In this document: one piece after another, positions 14,613-27,840 of the stretch | Layout: every line of letters starts with the position of its first letter | Position numbering within the stretch: position 1 is the stretch's first letter | NCBI GenBank assembly: GCA_003260075.1 | Contig: QLIY01000396.1 | Coordinates: forward strand, 62,001-126,000 | Direction: 5' to 3' | Origin: Phallusia mammillata | Lineage: Eukaryota > Chordata > Ascidiacea > Phlebobranchia > Ascidiidae | Length of the DNA stretch: 64,000 bases | Translations under genes and position numbers: made by a program | Notes under the pieces: model-generated | The model's input: the letters and a program-made list of their open reading frames with translations, nothing else | Database searches by the model: none | What the model was told of the DNA's origin: nothing

Positions 14613-17600
14613 TCAAAACACTAATCGATTGCTTTGGAAGGTGCTTCCCCCGTCACCCCCTCCGCCCCCAAATGACGGAGGTGGGGGTGGGGGGTTGTCG
14701 TTGTTCCACCCCAGCACATTCGAACACGCGGATGAGTTGGAACGGTTTTTGGATTTTGTTAACTCCTATAAGTAAAGGAACAAATATATGTCAATCACAC
14801 AGTGGTTGATGCAAATATTTCTAGGTAAGGAATTATAGCACTCCATATGCTAGTAAACTCCTATTCGCTACATTAAAGTTTCCATAGTTGTAGGTTATTC
14901 ACCATACGGTACAACAAAAGTAGTTTGGATCAAAAAACTCAACTTTCAAGAAGAATCAAAGTTATTAAGTCTTATTTACGAAGTACGATTACCTTTTTTG
15001 CCTTAACTGGCGAGCATGCAAACTACCTTAAAACATAAAAATTGGAAAAATTCAAAAAAGGCGACGAAAATATGGTTAATTTATGTGCACGTGGCGTCAA
15101 AACACACCTTAATTGTTCGAAGTAACTAGTATAATTCAACACTTTTTCGACAAAGAACCCAGTTTAATCACGGTTTTAGCCCATCAACTAACTATAGCCA
15201 TCAAACTGTTGTATCTAGCTAAGAAACTTTTTAAACACCAACATACCTTCAAAAACATATTGTTGTCGGCTTCTATAGCAGCTGCAAGTTCTTTGCACAC
15301 CAAGTCTTTTCCATCTAAACTCAAACTCAAGCCTTCACTTTCCGAACCTTCAGCCTTTCTGTACATTAACACGTAAGCAGTGTCTCTTAGAAATCGAGCA
15401 GATAGGTCCTCGATACTGGAATATGACGTCAGAGACACGTGACTGTCGTTGAACAGGTACCAAGTGTCGGGATCACTGGGTAGTTGTCTGGCATAGCAGT
15501 AGTAGTGACCGCTTTCAGCTGAGGTTCCTGAATGAACTACGATCGCCCATAGATTGTAACTTTGTTGCTGATCCGTTGAACCTAGGATACAGTTTGTTTA
15601 AGTTGCTTTTCTATTTGAATAAGTTTTGACAATGTAAATTGGTTGGGGGATGCGATTAAATTGTAGGCCTACCAAGAACACATTTATGTTGCTAGGACTA
15701 AGTTACGAAAAAAACGAGTGACCAATTTTGGACAATTTCCATGAAATCTTTTATTTTAATCCAGTTTTACAGACGTTGAACCTGCCTTTATGCGATACTT
15801 GGCCATTTTCGTCAGTTTTTCGCACAAAAAAGACAACGTTTAAAACCGGTTTTATGGTAAAGTTGGTAAAAAAAACTTGTTTTAAATTTTTTTAACACTC
15901 CAAAAACCATAAATAAAACCGCAATAAATCAAAGACTTACCGCGTAAAGGTACCGTAATATCCAGTGCAATGTTGACGTTGTCGATAATCTTGGTTCTTC
16001 TTTGCTCGCTTGTGTTGTATGTAAACCTCATCAGTGTTATGACAAGGTATGTTGGTAGCTCAATAATTTCTGTGCGTTTTATTGCGTTCTGAAAGCAAAA
16101 AGTTTAAAGTTTGCCCACATGGCTCTAACTGTGGAGAGAAACGACACATATTTTCACAGTGAAATGCCCCAGCATGTAAGGATAATTTTTTTTCTTTTCT
16201 CTTTTCAATACCTTTCTTTGCAGTTTTGCTGCGTTGATGAGTTAAGGTTGTCACATTAATAAAAGTCGTCCAATTAGTCCGGAAACGCAAGTTTAAGTAA
16301 ACGAAACGCATATAAATGTCTAAACTAATGAACCAACAATCAACCCTGAAACAATCGGGTCGAAAAATATAGAAATGTGTATATTATGCGGCACAACCTT
16401 AAAATATTGTTTTACTTATTGTTTTGGTAATATTGTTTTTTGGCACAAATAATTTAATTTGTTATAATTTATTTGTAAAACTTGGATTTCACACAACAAA
16501 ATAGTTCGGTTTCGGCTCAAAACCGATTCATCGGCAAAACGGCTAAATCGGCTGAAATGTTTCGGCCAACCAAACCTTCGGAATATCACTAGTAAATAAT
16601 TTAAAATGAGTTTTTGCAAAGGCAAACTTTCATACAAAACATTTTCAAATCGATTACGACTGTTTTCCAGGCAATAAAGTTTCATACAAACCTGTAACCG
16701 GTTACAGTGGCTGCAGAAATACTGGTTGTCTCCCTCCATAGTTTCTTCCGAAAGATAGTTAGTGATCATATCTACCAGGTTGTGACTCTTCGGGGGACTC
16801 GTGACGTCATATGGGTCCTCTATGACGTCATCGTGACTTTGCACTGGGAATCCTTTTATTGGGGGGGGGGGGGGGTACAAACCTGTAACTGGTTACAGTG
16901 GCTGCAAAAATACTGGTTGTCTCCCTCCATAGTTTCTTCCGAAAGATAGTTAGTGGGGGGGGGGGATGTTTTCATTAGGTGAGGAAAATAACAAGCGCAA
17001 GGACTCCCAGTTTAAGAACAGCTTATAACCATCGTTAAAATTGCTGTTAAATTCTTACGTTACGTAGTCGGCTTGTTGTGGCTTAAAACGTATTTCACTA
17101 TTTTCATCCTTAGTAAAGTAATGCAATTCCAGCCCAACAATGCGTACACTGTGTTAAAAATGGACAATCGTTTTGTTAAAACGTTTGGCATTTTTGTTCT
17201 CAGTTTAGGTTGCAAAAGATTTTGGCTGGGGATTTTTTTTCATTTTTATGAAACAGAAAAGGGGGGGGGGGTTTTGTTCTCAATTTAGGTTACAAAAGAT
17301 TTTGGCTGGGGATTTTTTTTCATTTTTATGAAACAGAAAATTGAAAACCTACAAGGATATAAGTTTTTCCAAAGTACTGGTTCATTGATTACTTTGTTGC
17401 ATAAGACTCATTACCGATGAAAGATTATGTGTTACAATGCTTTATATTTTCTGTAATGTGAGCCAACTATAAGCAAGACTTCCCACAGACACACCCAGCA
17501 CACACTAAATTTAACACTTACTGCAAGCAGAATTTATGAATGAAGTAACATTGGATCCTTCTGTAGTTGGTAGTTTAGGTGGATCCCCTCCCACGCAACC

Positions 17601-20600
17601 GCCTTTGCCGCCCACCGGAGTCGACTCGCTTGAGACATCTAGCGGCAGCGCAATGTCGACAAAAGTTTCAACTCTCGACGATTCCCCCCGACATGACTGG
17701 CAGAGGATTATTATCTTCGATTTGCCGTGAAAAAGTTTGGAAACTATACTACGGGTACTAGGTGTTGTCACCTATTGAGCAAAAATGTGTGAGTTAAGCT
17801 TATATGGTTTAATGATTGTTTTTAGCAGTAATAAAGGTTTTAAGTTAATATTAAAATCATAAGCCTGTCGAATTCCAGCTTTACTGCTATATTTCTGGTA
17901 CGTTTATAGCAATGAGCTAAAAAAATTCAAAATAGCCGGAAAAAAAATCTTGTAACAACTCGTCATACGTTTGTTTGACGAAAGTCTGCAAAAGGCAAAA
18001 ACGTATGTAGCATGGACCTTTGTCCTGTAAAGTTGTAAACGTAGGCTCAAATCAAGCCGAGAGAATTGTTAAAACCAGGGATACTCTGTACCAAGCAATC
18101 GGGTACAGGTACATCTTATCGCACTTGTTATGTTGTTACATTTTCTTGGTTTGATTGACTCATGTCCTTTCTTGGTTGACACAAGTCATTACCATAAGTA
18201 CATAAAAAGGATTGAAATAGCGATTTAATTATGTATTAGCATCGATTGTTTTGTACAAATCCACTGCAACCGTGAAATGGCATCACTTTCAAAAGACATA
18301 TATTAGAATGTGGAACAACATAATGTGGTCAATTGATCTTATTTAACTGTAACTTACCTCAGGTTGATCGGTTTCCATGGCAACTGGCACAGCGCTTGTG
18401 GTTTGTACGTCACCATGACTAGAATCTAACAAACAGTAAAAATTGCGTTTAGTTACAAAATACAGTAATTAAAATATTTAAAACTCTTTGTGTTCTTTAA
18501 AAATCTGACATCGTTTGATTACTTTGCTTAAAATCAAGTAGCCACACTGAAACACAGAGCAGATGTAAACTTTTTAAACGAACAAGTTTCAATCCCGAAA
18601 TTAAATCTGTGTTTTATCATTTAGTAAAACGTGTGCTGAATTCGAAATTTAATCACATATAGTGGATAATACATTTTTTTCAAACATATTTCACATTTAG
18701 AAGACAAGGGTGTAATATCTATATGCGATCGAGACAAGGGTCAAACAGGACAATAAACGTTATTAAATTGGACAACGTATAAACATCTTCCCAAATTGAC
18801 CACTTCGGACCAAGAAGTCGCAAGAGATATTAAATTACCGTCATTGGGAACATGTGTCTCACCCGATCTGGTTACATTCTGCAACAATGATTTCTCTTCT
18901 TCGTGCAATTGGTCTAAGAAGTATTTCAGATACTCTGAGCAGTCCTAAATGGTGAAAAATAAAAGTCTTATTTTTCATTAGCTTGGCTTTTAGCCACAAA
19001 AGCTGTTCGCTGGCCATTAATACATATGGTTGGCTGGTTGCATAATTCACTGGCCTCTAAACTTATTTGAGGCGCCCAATGGGTATACCTTAATGCAGTG
19101 GTTCCCAACCGGGGTGCCAATTGCAATGCTCAGGGGTGCCGCGAGATATTGATATTGCAATACTGCAACCCATCCTTTATTTTAACTTTAACCCCATGTG
19201 CGGAATTTATTTATTTCTAACCGAGTTTCAGTGTGAATTAAGTTTCGCGTCTGGCAGTTATTCCCGGCTCCATTCTGGAGAATCGCTTCGTGGGGGAAGT
19301 CGCAGGCGGTAAGCAGATACTCTGCGGTAAGCCTTTGGATTCTCGCCCAGGAAAAAAACGAGTGAAAGAGATTTCGACTCGTTGCGTTTCTTTCCATAAA
19401 AAAGTTTGAATAGCATAACGATGGAAATTTTAAGCTTATGCACAAGCATATGTCCCTCGACGCGTTCTGGATAAAAAATAAAATGAATATCCTTGCGTTG
19501 GAAAGAAAGCTACTGTGCTTTTGCTGTTTTTCACGTCATACCTATGTGAGAGTGGATTTTCTTTATTAACGAACATATAAACTAAAAAGCGAGAACGACT
19601 ACTTATAGTCGAGGAAGAAATGCGACTGACTTTATCGAATGTGCCTTCACATATTAATGGACTTTGTGCAAGAAGCCAAGCCCAAATTTCACACTGACTT
19701 TTAAATAAATACATTTATTTACGCGCGCTATACTGTACAACTCATTCTGTGTTGTTTTATACAGTTATTTGAAATACAGAAACCTCATAAAATTGATCCA
19801 GTTTTGCCAGGGTGCCGCAAACTATTTATCTCTTTGATAGGGTGCCGCAAGGTCAAAAAGGTTGGGAACCACTGCCTTAATGGGTTACCTTATGGTTTCT
19901 TTTTGTGAAAATTAATAACTTATCTTTGGCCTAAAGGCTTCGGTCTTTTAATCAAACGTTTCAAATTGGCCTGAAGTTTAGAGCAAATCAAAGCGGTATC
20001 AGATAGACAACTCTTATAGCAGTGAGCTGACCTAAGTTAAAACAATATGTTGAGCAATTATTATTACACAACAAATTTTTTTAGCGACCAAACTTCGAGA
20101 AACACTGATTGACGTTTACAGCAGGTCATTTTGGCCCTAAGTTGCTTTTTTGCTGTTTGGGTTTTCAACATAAATAACAAATGTCCACATAGTTACTGGT
20201 TTGAGGAGACTCCTTATAGTGGTAATGAGGTCAATAGCATGACTACATTGCATTGCAACTATGTGACGTAATTCCACACGCCTCTGTTGTCACGTGACGA
20301 ACAATTTCAACATACTGTCGGGGATTTTCGCCACAGAACTGAAACTAATATTGTTCCCTTGTCATAAACCTCGTCAATCATTTCACACATTTTTTTGTTA
20401 CTTTAAGAATCAAAACACTCTACAATATGAGCCCTTATTATTTAAAGTTGTAAGTCAAAACGCTTAAGTAAACCGCATAGTGTATAGTGGTTGATGCCTA
20501 ACGTCTACTTGACAAATCCGTTCTACAATGGTGTGGTGCAAGGTAGTTCTAGCATACGTTTCGCAGGGCAGAAACCCTTACAAGACTACCTCTAGCTCCA

Positions 20601-23600
20601 ATTTGGTTTCGTTTTTTTGTCCCATGACGTGATTGCTGTTTATCAGAAAAGGATTTTTTTGTTTTCACATATTTTTTCCTATCTACTACCCCGATACCTA
20701 ATTGTAAAAAAGAGGAAAATGAAACAAAATAGGTCAGAATTGAACATGTACAGTATGTGAGGTTTCTCTTATGAAGCAAAAATTAATGAAACCACATCAT
20801 AAGCTGTTAATTTCGATCAAACCAAAAGGCATATAAGCCTGCCTAAAAAACACAAAATAGATCAGAGGTTTTTGTGCACCTGGTCCACGGAAGTAGGCCA
20901 CAACGCCAGAGAACTGTAACTATCGTGCAAAAAATCTAATAAAATTAAAATAACACACATTTGGATGGTTTAACAGTAACTGGAAATGCCTCAAACAATT
21001 CCAACAAAATCCTAGCATAGCATATTATAAACTTAATTCCACACACAAAAAAAATACTTAAACACTACACATTTACACGTTACCGACGACAAAATAAGCA
21101 AACAAACCTGTTGGGAGCCAGAAATAAACCACGGTGGTCTGGAGTATTCTACAAGATCCTTGGGTTCATAGGCTAAGCGTTCAGTTAACAATAAACTGGC
21201 AAAAGTCTTTTCCAACAACCTCATTTTAGAACCATGAGGGAGCCGACACGAGTATTTTAGAATATTGTAACGGAACCTGAAATCAAAATCCACGAAGGTT
21301 TTCAAATCCAGGTTATAGAGCGACAAAGTTTTCTTTACTTATGTAATATCTGCTATAAAGATAGACCTTCAAGAGCTAACATGCACAAAAATCACCAGAC
21401 AAAAATGTGCCAATATATGGACACAAAAAGCAAATTATTGTTCAGTGCAGTTTATAATCAAAACAAAACTTTCCACAACAATAAAAAGCTAAACTTGGTC
21501 ACAGATAAAATAACATATTAGGCAGTCACAATGCAGCTGGTGTAAAAAAAATCCTAAAAAACAAACTTCATTCTTGGTACACAAAAAGTGTGTGAATATG
21601 TTCCATAATCAACAAAACATGTAACATTAAAAATCAATTAAAAATAAATATTATGTAGCTGCACTTGAAAGTGGTATTAAATAACTTACCCATTAGCCAT
21701 GAATAACGCTTGAGTTATACTATTTAGAAAGCAAGTGTTGCCAAGATTTACTAGGCCAGCTCGGTCTGTTTCTTTTGACCTAACATCAAAATGAAACTGT
21801 TCTACTTCATGAAAAGTCGCTTCTTTATTGTTCGACCATGAAGTCACTTGAAGGGCCTCATCCATTTCTATTCTTTTAGGTCTGGGAAATCTCTGTAAAA
21901 TTTAGGAGTGAAATCAAAGCTATTATTAAAAAAGTAGTTTTTAGGATTTAAGTGGGGTATATTGCGCTAAAAAAATTTCAATTGTTTTTCAGCTTTTTAG
22001 GATTTTACTAAAAAACAAGTGGTGTTAATCAAAAAACAACTGTTAACTTTTTTTCTACCTTGAATGGACAAAAAAATAGAACTAAAAACTAAAAATATTT
22101 TTTGCTTTTAAGAAATGACACATACTTTTATTGCTTGTAGCAATGATGTGTATAGTTCAGGAAATCCAGTGTGTAAGTACATTTGACAATAACATAAGTT
22201 GGCAAGAGTTTTCAAATGTATTTCATTGACATCTGCCTTGTTTTCCTTTTCAATACTTGCAATCATCTGAAATCAATGCCCAAAATAATTAGGAGATTCT
22301 TTTTCAAATTAATATCTGATTTACAATAAGGCAAACTCTTCAAGGTTTACAATGCAATTAAAAACATGGATCACTTCTAGCACAGTTTTATCTTAATAAA
22401 AATCAAGTTTAATTAGTTCATTAGTGTTTACTTGGGCATTTTTGCTAATGTTGCACAGGTTGACTGACAGATAAAAATCTAAGTAATTTAAAGCATCTGT
22501 GTAAACTTGTAGGTCTACAGTATGTTTTTTCTATAATCGACCCAAAAACTGTTTGCAGCTATATATTTAGCTATAATTTGGCTATAAAAAATTGCCCTGC
22601 ATATATTATTGTGGATTAGTTACAGGTCAGTACTTAGGATAAATAATGTTCGCACATATCAAGCTTTTGTATGTTCCTTTTTGTTTGTCATGAATGGAGA
22701 TTTGACAACAGCACAACAGCATAAATTCTGACTTTAAGTAGGATAAGCGAGTTTTGCAATTTAATCCCAGTTAAATGATAGAGTTGAATCTGATGTATAT
22801 AGAATAATAATAGAATCCAGTTTACAAAGGTGATTACTTAAAAATAATACAGACACACAGATGGGGCCATTGATGAAATACAGCATGCAATGCAGTCGGA
22901 AAAGTCATAAACTGAACATTTCACAAACAAATTTACATTAGTTGGAACCTTTATTTCCGTTACTTGTGGTTTATAAGAAGGTTTAACTTTAACTAACTTT
23001 TAACTAAAAATGCAATTTAATAGTGTGTATAGTATTTGACCGATATTTGACATATTTGACTGATATTTGACCAATTCGACAAGTATTTGACTGGTCAATT
23101 GACCAGATTTTATTTGACCATTCAAATGCCCAACCCTACATAAAAGTGTCTGCTAAAATAAACTGATATGTTTGAAGCTACAAGTAGAACCACCAACAAA
23201 ACAAAGCATAGCAATTGCTACTGTTGTGTTACACAAACCTAAAAATCAACCAATACAATATTGTACAATTATTTGACTAACTGGGTTTTTAGACCAACTG
23301 AAGGCACCCTAATTTTACATATATGTCTCCATCCTTATATTTTCGGGATCGGTATGATAAGTATTATTAATACACCATAACTGTAACGCCATTTACCATG
23401 TCTTAAAGATTAAATTAAATGTTAAAGTTCAGAGATAAAATCATATGATGTATAGACAAACAGAGTATATGACAAAATTCACAATAATATCACCTGTGGT
23501 ATGTCAGCAATTATGCTGTGAAAAACATCTGGTGAAACTCTGTAGCTCAATAACATGTAAACAAGAACCTCAAGTGCAGAATGTCGAATCATTGGCATTC

Positions 23601-26316
23601 GTAAACACAGGAAAACCTGAACAGAAGGATTGTATATATATTTGTCGGTATTTTCAGCTAGAAGTAACACAAACTGTTTCTCACTAAAAACAAAACTTTA
23701 CAGAAATATTTTCTTTTATAGTATACTTTCTCACATGCGATTTCATTTGCCAAAATTGATTATTTTTTAAGTTTGTTTGTCATAACTCTGATTAAGGGTA
23801 ATGATTTTTGTAAGACATTTGTTACCAAATTGGGTACATTAAATTAAAATGGTCCTCAACTTTGTAATTATAAGATTTATAATGCACAACTCTATCTTGA
23901 TTTACCTGTTTATAGGACTTAATTGTAACATCTATCAGCATTGCATATTTTTTAGCTTCTGCTAATTCTGTAAAAAAACGAAGAATCCAAATATGTGCAC
24001 GACTTGAAGTTGGCCATGAAAGCCACATTGTCATTCGAGTCAATGCCAAATACATTGCTGAATCCGAAATAGAGGAATCATGAACAATTTGATATACAAC
24101 GGTATTGGTCAACTCCACAGGGATGAATTTTACTAAGTAACCTGAAATAACAAAATGCAGTTAAAAACATGTTACTATATATTTAAAACTATTTACGTTG
24201 TTTGCATTAAAGAGTGGCCAAAACTCAAGAGGGGACACTGCTGTCACACTTAGACTACAACCAGTTAAATGGGACACATAAATGTTATTTGGTTAGGGTT
24301 TCAGTAAATACCTGCCTACCATTTATCAAATGATTGTTGAGCAGAAACATTATTTTTTGTTTGTTTAGTATTGTTATTTAATATCATGCATTAACAAAGT
24401 TCATCAAAAACAAGAGTATTTATCCATGAGATACTGTTTTTTGTAATGTAAGGAAATAAACTACATTCTCACTTACCTAAAGCATTGGAGGGTTCTTTTT
24501 CTGCAGATATAATTTTAAATATTTCCTGGAGTGATGGTATCAAGGTGGCAGGTTCTTTTTTCCAAATAAGCTGTAGGAGTTCAGCAATTTGTGCCACATC
24601 CTAAAAACATGTTTCAGACAAATCCAGTTAATTTGATAATAATCTGTTCATCTGATAGTTTTAACAACATACAAAATTTCTGCTTCAAAACAAGTGTGAC
24701 TAAAAAACAAAGAACCAGAAGAGACAAAAGTATTACTTCAAACTATGTAAGATGTATGCTTGGTGTCTGTGCCATGTTGTACAATGTGTGTGCATTGCTA
24801 ATGTTAACCAGATGGTTGGTAAATGTAATGTCACATTTTTTTGTGGTGGTGTGTGCGTTTATTTGATCCTGGAAGGGCTTATGTATTACCAAAACCAAAA
24901 GAGAGAAAACATCTTTGTCACCATATATTTGGTTATGCTATTAACTGGATTCATTTATATATTAGCAACATTTAAAGGGTAAGTGTTAAAGCAGTTTTTA
25001 GTTTAACAAAAAACATCACTTATTATGAGTGACAAATGAAAACCAATTGAGTTTGGGTAACTTTAAAAAATATTTCCTCAAAACAAGTCTGTTACAAATA
25101 CCACAATACCATGAACTAAAATGCTGGTTATGCACAGAATTTACAATTTGCATTTTAGCATGTAACAGAAGGATAAAGGTTAATCACCTGAATATAAGAT
25201 GGAACAGCATCCGTATTTCCATAAAACTGAAAATCACTGATTGCATGAAGTGACAGTGTACACATGGCAAATCCTTTGGACATTGGTGGCATACATTGTG
25301 GGTGCCTAAAAAAAGGATGATAAATCATGTTTAGCGAACAACGATCTTTTTGTGGGAATATGAAATGTAGTTGCTTTTGCTGCAGTCATAGGCACTCAGT
25401 GGGCCCTGTGAGTGTAGTGTGTGCACCTTGTGTTTTTAAGCGCGGTGGCGATCTATGTGAATATTTTGGTTAGTCCTTTTATTTTGTCTAAAAAAAAACA
25501 TTCACAAGTGCAATAGAATTATTGACTTCATTTTACCCTGTGTAACAAAATCTCTGAACCCACACACATTGGGCATTCTGTTAAAAATATCTTAACACCA
25601 TGGTGTCTATCAGTTATTTCATAAATTTATTATAATATCCCAAGATATTCTTTATGTTATATTCTTAATCTCAACAACGCTTTGTCTGCTTTTATAATAC
25701 ACAGCCTTCTTCGTAGTTTTAATTTTACAACAACTTTGCCATATTTATGATTGAAATTTTGCGACAATATTTACAAATACTTTCATCACTTCCCACACAA
25801 CACTCACTTTGTTAAAACTTGGCACACAGAAGCAAAAGTTTTGTGGTCTTGACTATCATACAACAACTTGATAGTTTCTGCTTGAAAAATCAGAGGTATT
25901 TTTTGGCAGGCGACCATTTTCTTTGTGCCTCCACTTAACAAAAGATCAATTAAGTCCATCCTACGTGAAACCAAAATTCTTAACATAAACTGTGCAGATT
26001 CATCTTCAGTGCCATCAATTTGAGGTTCTTTCCAAGTACCATCAAACAACATCTCAATGCTATTTGTAGTAAACATAGCTTCAATAACATCATGGCATAA
26101 GGGCAACACTAGGTCAAGGAACTTTTTGCATTCTGTGTTTTCAAACACATCTCCACCCAGAAGAAAGTGTATGGCAACATATATAGTCTTTGTTCTTTCT
26201 TCTAAAGATTTGTTTGGTAAAGTCTGCACAGCAGTTTTCTTGATGTTGTTTAAAAGCTTTCTTTTTATTTCCCTTGGTTGGTCTGACTTAAACGTTGCTT
26301 TCAGAAACAAATCCAT
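14613..26316 (-). CDS. USP38: Ubiquitin carboxyl-terminal hydrolase 38-like (USP38/USP35 family)
   Basis: Fifteen exons join in frame: 26316-25808, 25305-25188, 24600-24477, 24141-23906, 23616-23494, 22266-22126, 21892-21690, 21276-21108, 18944-18839, 18425-18358, 17771-17522, about 16852-16692, 16088-15941, 15581-15247 and 14765-14613. They encode about 947 residues (human USP38 has 1042). The N-terminal 415 residues are the family's helical repeat region, with IWKKEPATLIPSLQEIF as a clear landmark. The USP domain has Cys box GLVNLGNTCFLNS (catalytic Cys about 471), SRPPWFISGSQQDCSEYL, two CxxC pairs (LCQSCRG, YFCSHCNRLQ), and His box ESGHYYCYAR (His about 811) followed by WYLFNDSHV. All catalytic residues are present, so it should cleave ubiquitin. 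The last exon encodes a Pro- and Gly-rich tail ending SNRLVF. The acceptor of the 16.7 kb exon lies against a G-run and is uncertain. Confidence 0.93.
16500..16590. mobile_element. Possible hAT end fragment
   Basis: This is a CGG-rich block (GGTTTCGGCTC, TCGGCAAAACGG, TTTCGGCC) ending TTCGGAATATCACTA, in an AT-rich USP38 intron. Similar CCGAATATTCGG-type blocks occur near 38630-38660. It resembles known hAT ends, but no partner end or target duplication was found. Confidence 0.3.
16685..16965 (-). repeat. USP38 exon broken and duplicated at G-runs 16861-16875 and 16955-16965
   Basis: The 3' part of the USP38 exon encoding FCSHCNRLQ, with its splice donor, is present at 16685-16770 and again at 16876-16954 with two base changes. 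The second copy sits between two G-runs. Only one copy can belong to a working transcript. The 5' edge of the exon may be lost in the first run. Confidence 0.7.
17191..17340. repeat. Duplicated intron segment around G-run 17261-17271
   Basis: About 70 bases beginning TTTTGTTCTCA are repeated on either side of an 11-base G-run, nearly identical, within a USP38 intron. Confidence 0.7.
19096..19874. mobile_element. Non-autonomous hAT-type element, TSD CCTTAATG
   Basis: Perfect 15-base inverted ends CAGTGGTTCCCAACC and GGTTGGGAACCACTG are flanked by the identical 8-bp duplication CCTTAATG (19088-19095 and 19875-19882). It is 779 bp long and lies in a USP38 intron. Short open stretches inside do not amount to a transposase. 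The sequence just inside the ends (GGGGTGCC, GGGTGCCGC) is repeated in inverted orientation, typical of hAT subterminal motifs. Confidence 0.9.
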
Positions 26317-27840
26317 TCTAAATCACAACTTTCGGCCAAACAAGTCAGATGCTTGAAACCTTATTCATATCTTTGTTGCCGTTTTCCATGTAAAAACCAA
26401 CCACCTTTTAAACAAAACTATTGCGAACATTCTAGTCAATGATTAGGCAAAAACACTAAACTTGCGCAACAAGCAGTCAGCACTTTAATTTTGCCAAACA
26501 AATACCATACCCTTGAATTACTAGGTCAAAATTCGGACTCCTAACAACGTTGTTGCATTACAGTTTAAAATACCTGAAGGGAAATAACCAAGGGAATAAC
26601 TTCCCCACACATTACTTACTCCCCTCCTCTTTGTTGTACGTATACGGCTCTTTTTTTGTTTCTTTAACCGTCTCACGCTCTTCTTACCATGCATGAGAAA
26701 AAAAAAGCAATTTGTCCGGTTCGTTGTGGTATATTCGCTCTCGCGAAGTGGTAAAACAGAAGATACACTACTTTTTAGAATGATTTTATTCCTATTATAA
26801 AAACTTTTCCCGTTACTACTGTTTAGCCTGGTATATCACACAACAGTTTAATTTAAGTTGGAATTAACACAACAGCATTTGCGATTAGGCCTACACAGCC
26901 TACTTTTGTGATTGTGGCTTTTTTAAGTTATGGTGAAATGAGCCTTAACCAGTGGTGGGATTCAGTCGGTTCGCACCGGTTCTACAGAGCCGTCTCACGA
27001 AATTTTGTGAGATCAGCGAACCGGTTAGCTTTAGCCTAGGCTACTGGTTACTGTCAATGGACTTTTTGCAACAGAACCGACTAAAAAATATGACTTTTGT
27101 GATAGAACTGGCTGAAAGAAATGTGAATCCCACCACCTGCCATAACCATAATTTGTAGGGGTTTAACCTAGACCTACTGTATGCCGTTTGTGAGCAAATG
27201 TATGACCCGATTCTGGTGGGGTCGCGTTGTGTTCGAAAACTTACAAAGGGGTCGCAGATTAAAAACAGTTGAGAAACGATGGGTTAGTGCAATCCTACAT
27301 TTTCAAACCATTTTGTTTGAAACACAAAACTGTACTATGTTTTGTTCCGTTCTGGTAAAATAAAAATTGACCCCATTTTTTTCGTAACTCCTTGTAACTC
27401 TGCTATATTACTGCATAGCCTACATTTAAGTAAAAAGCAGGGGGATATCATTTTGTAGAACTTTTTTTATCTTTTTAAAGAATGACTTCTAAAAAAAGAT
27501 GACAGAAAAAATTTGCTTCTGTCAACTTATTTCGTAAAACCCACCAACTACATAAATAATTGACCAAATTGTCCGCAAGTTTCTGCCTATTTTTCTATGC
27601 TATACAAAGTCAAAACGTCCAGTTCGGAGCGAATGACTAAAACATTGACATTTGGGTCTAACAACTCAAACACAGCATGTTTTCTCTGGCGAGCCAATAA
27701 ACGTCACAGTTTAACAACAAACAAAACTACAAGGTGTGTTTAGGCTACATAAAATACACATTGCTAGAAAGTAGGTAAAATACAAAGAAGAAACATATAG
27801 GCTATCAGGTAAAGTGTCTAGTAGGAAAAACATTAAAGCA
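26317..27840. other. Intergenic region between USP38 and dynein heavy chain
   Basis: This 1.5 kb stretch lies between two same-strand genes and must contain the USP38 promoter and the dynein 3' UTR. It holds a short hAT-like element at 26950-27139 and, at 27215-27280, a GGGGTCGCG...GGGGTCGCAG segment resembling another decayed hAT end. The rest shows no coding signal. Confidence 0.45.
26950..27139. mobile_element. Short hAT-like MITE with diverged target duplication
   Basis: The ends CAGTGGTGGGATTCA and TGAATCCCACCACCTG are near-perfect inverted repeats 190 bp apart. The inner parts share GAACCGGTT and GAACCGACT motifs. The flanking 8-bp sequences (GCCTTAAC and CCATAACC) are not identical, so this is older or one end is altered. 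Confidence 0.6.

Noticed and set aside
14299..14775. 158-codon plus-strand open frame
   Set aside because: It overlaps the antisense of the USP38 last exon, and the minus-strand reading has clean splice and family support.
16416..16880. 154-codon minus-strand frame extending the USP38 exon
   Set aside because: Only the part up to the donor at 16692 matches USP38; the remainder is intron with a hAT-like fragment, and the upstream end is the G-run.
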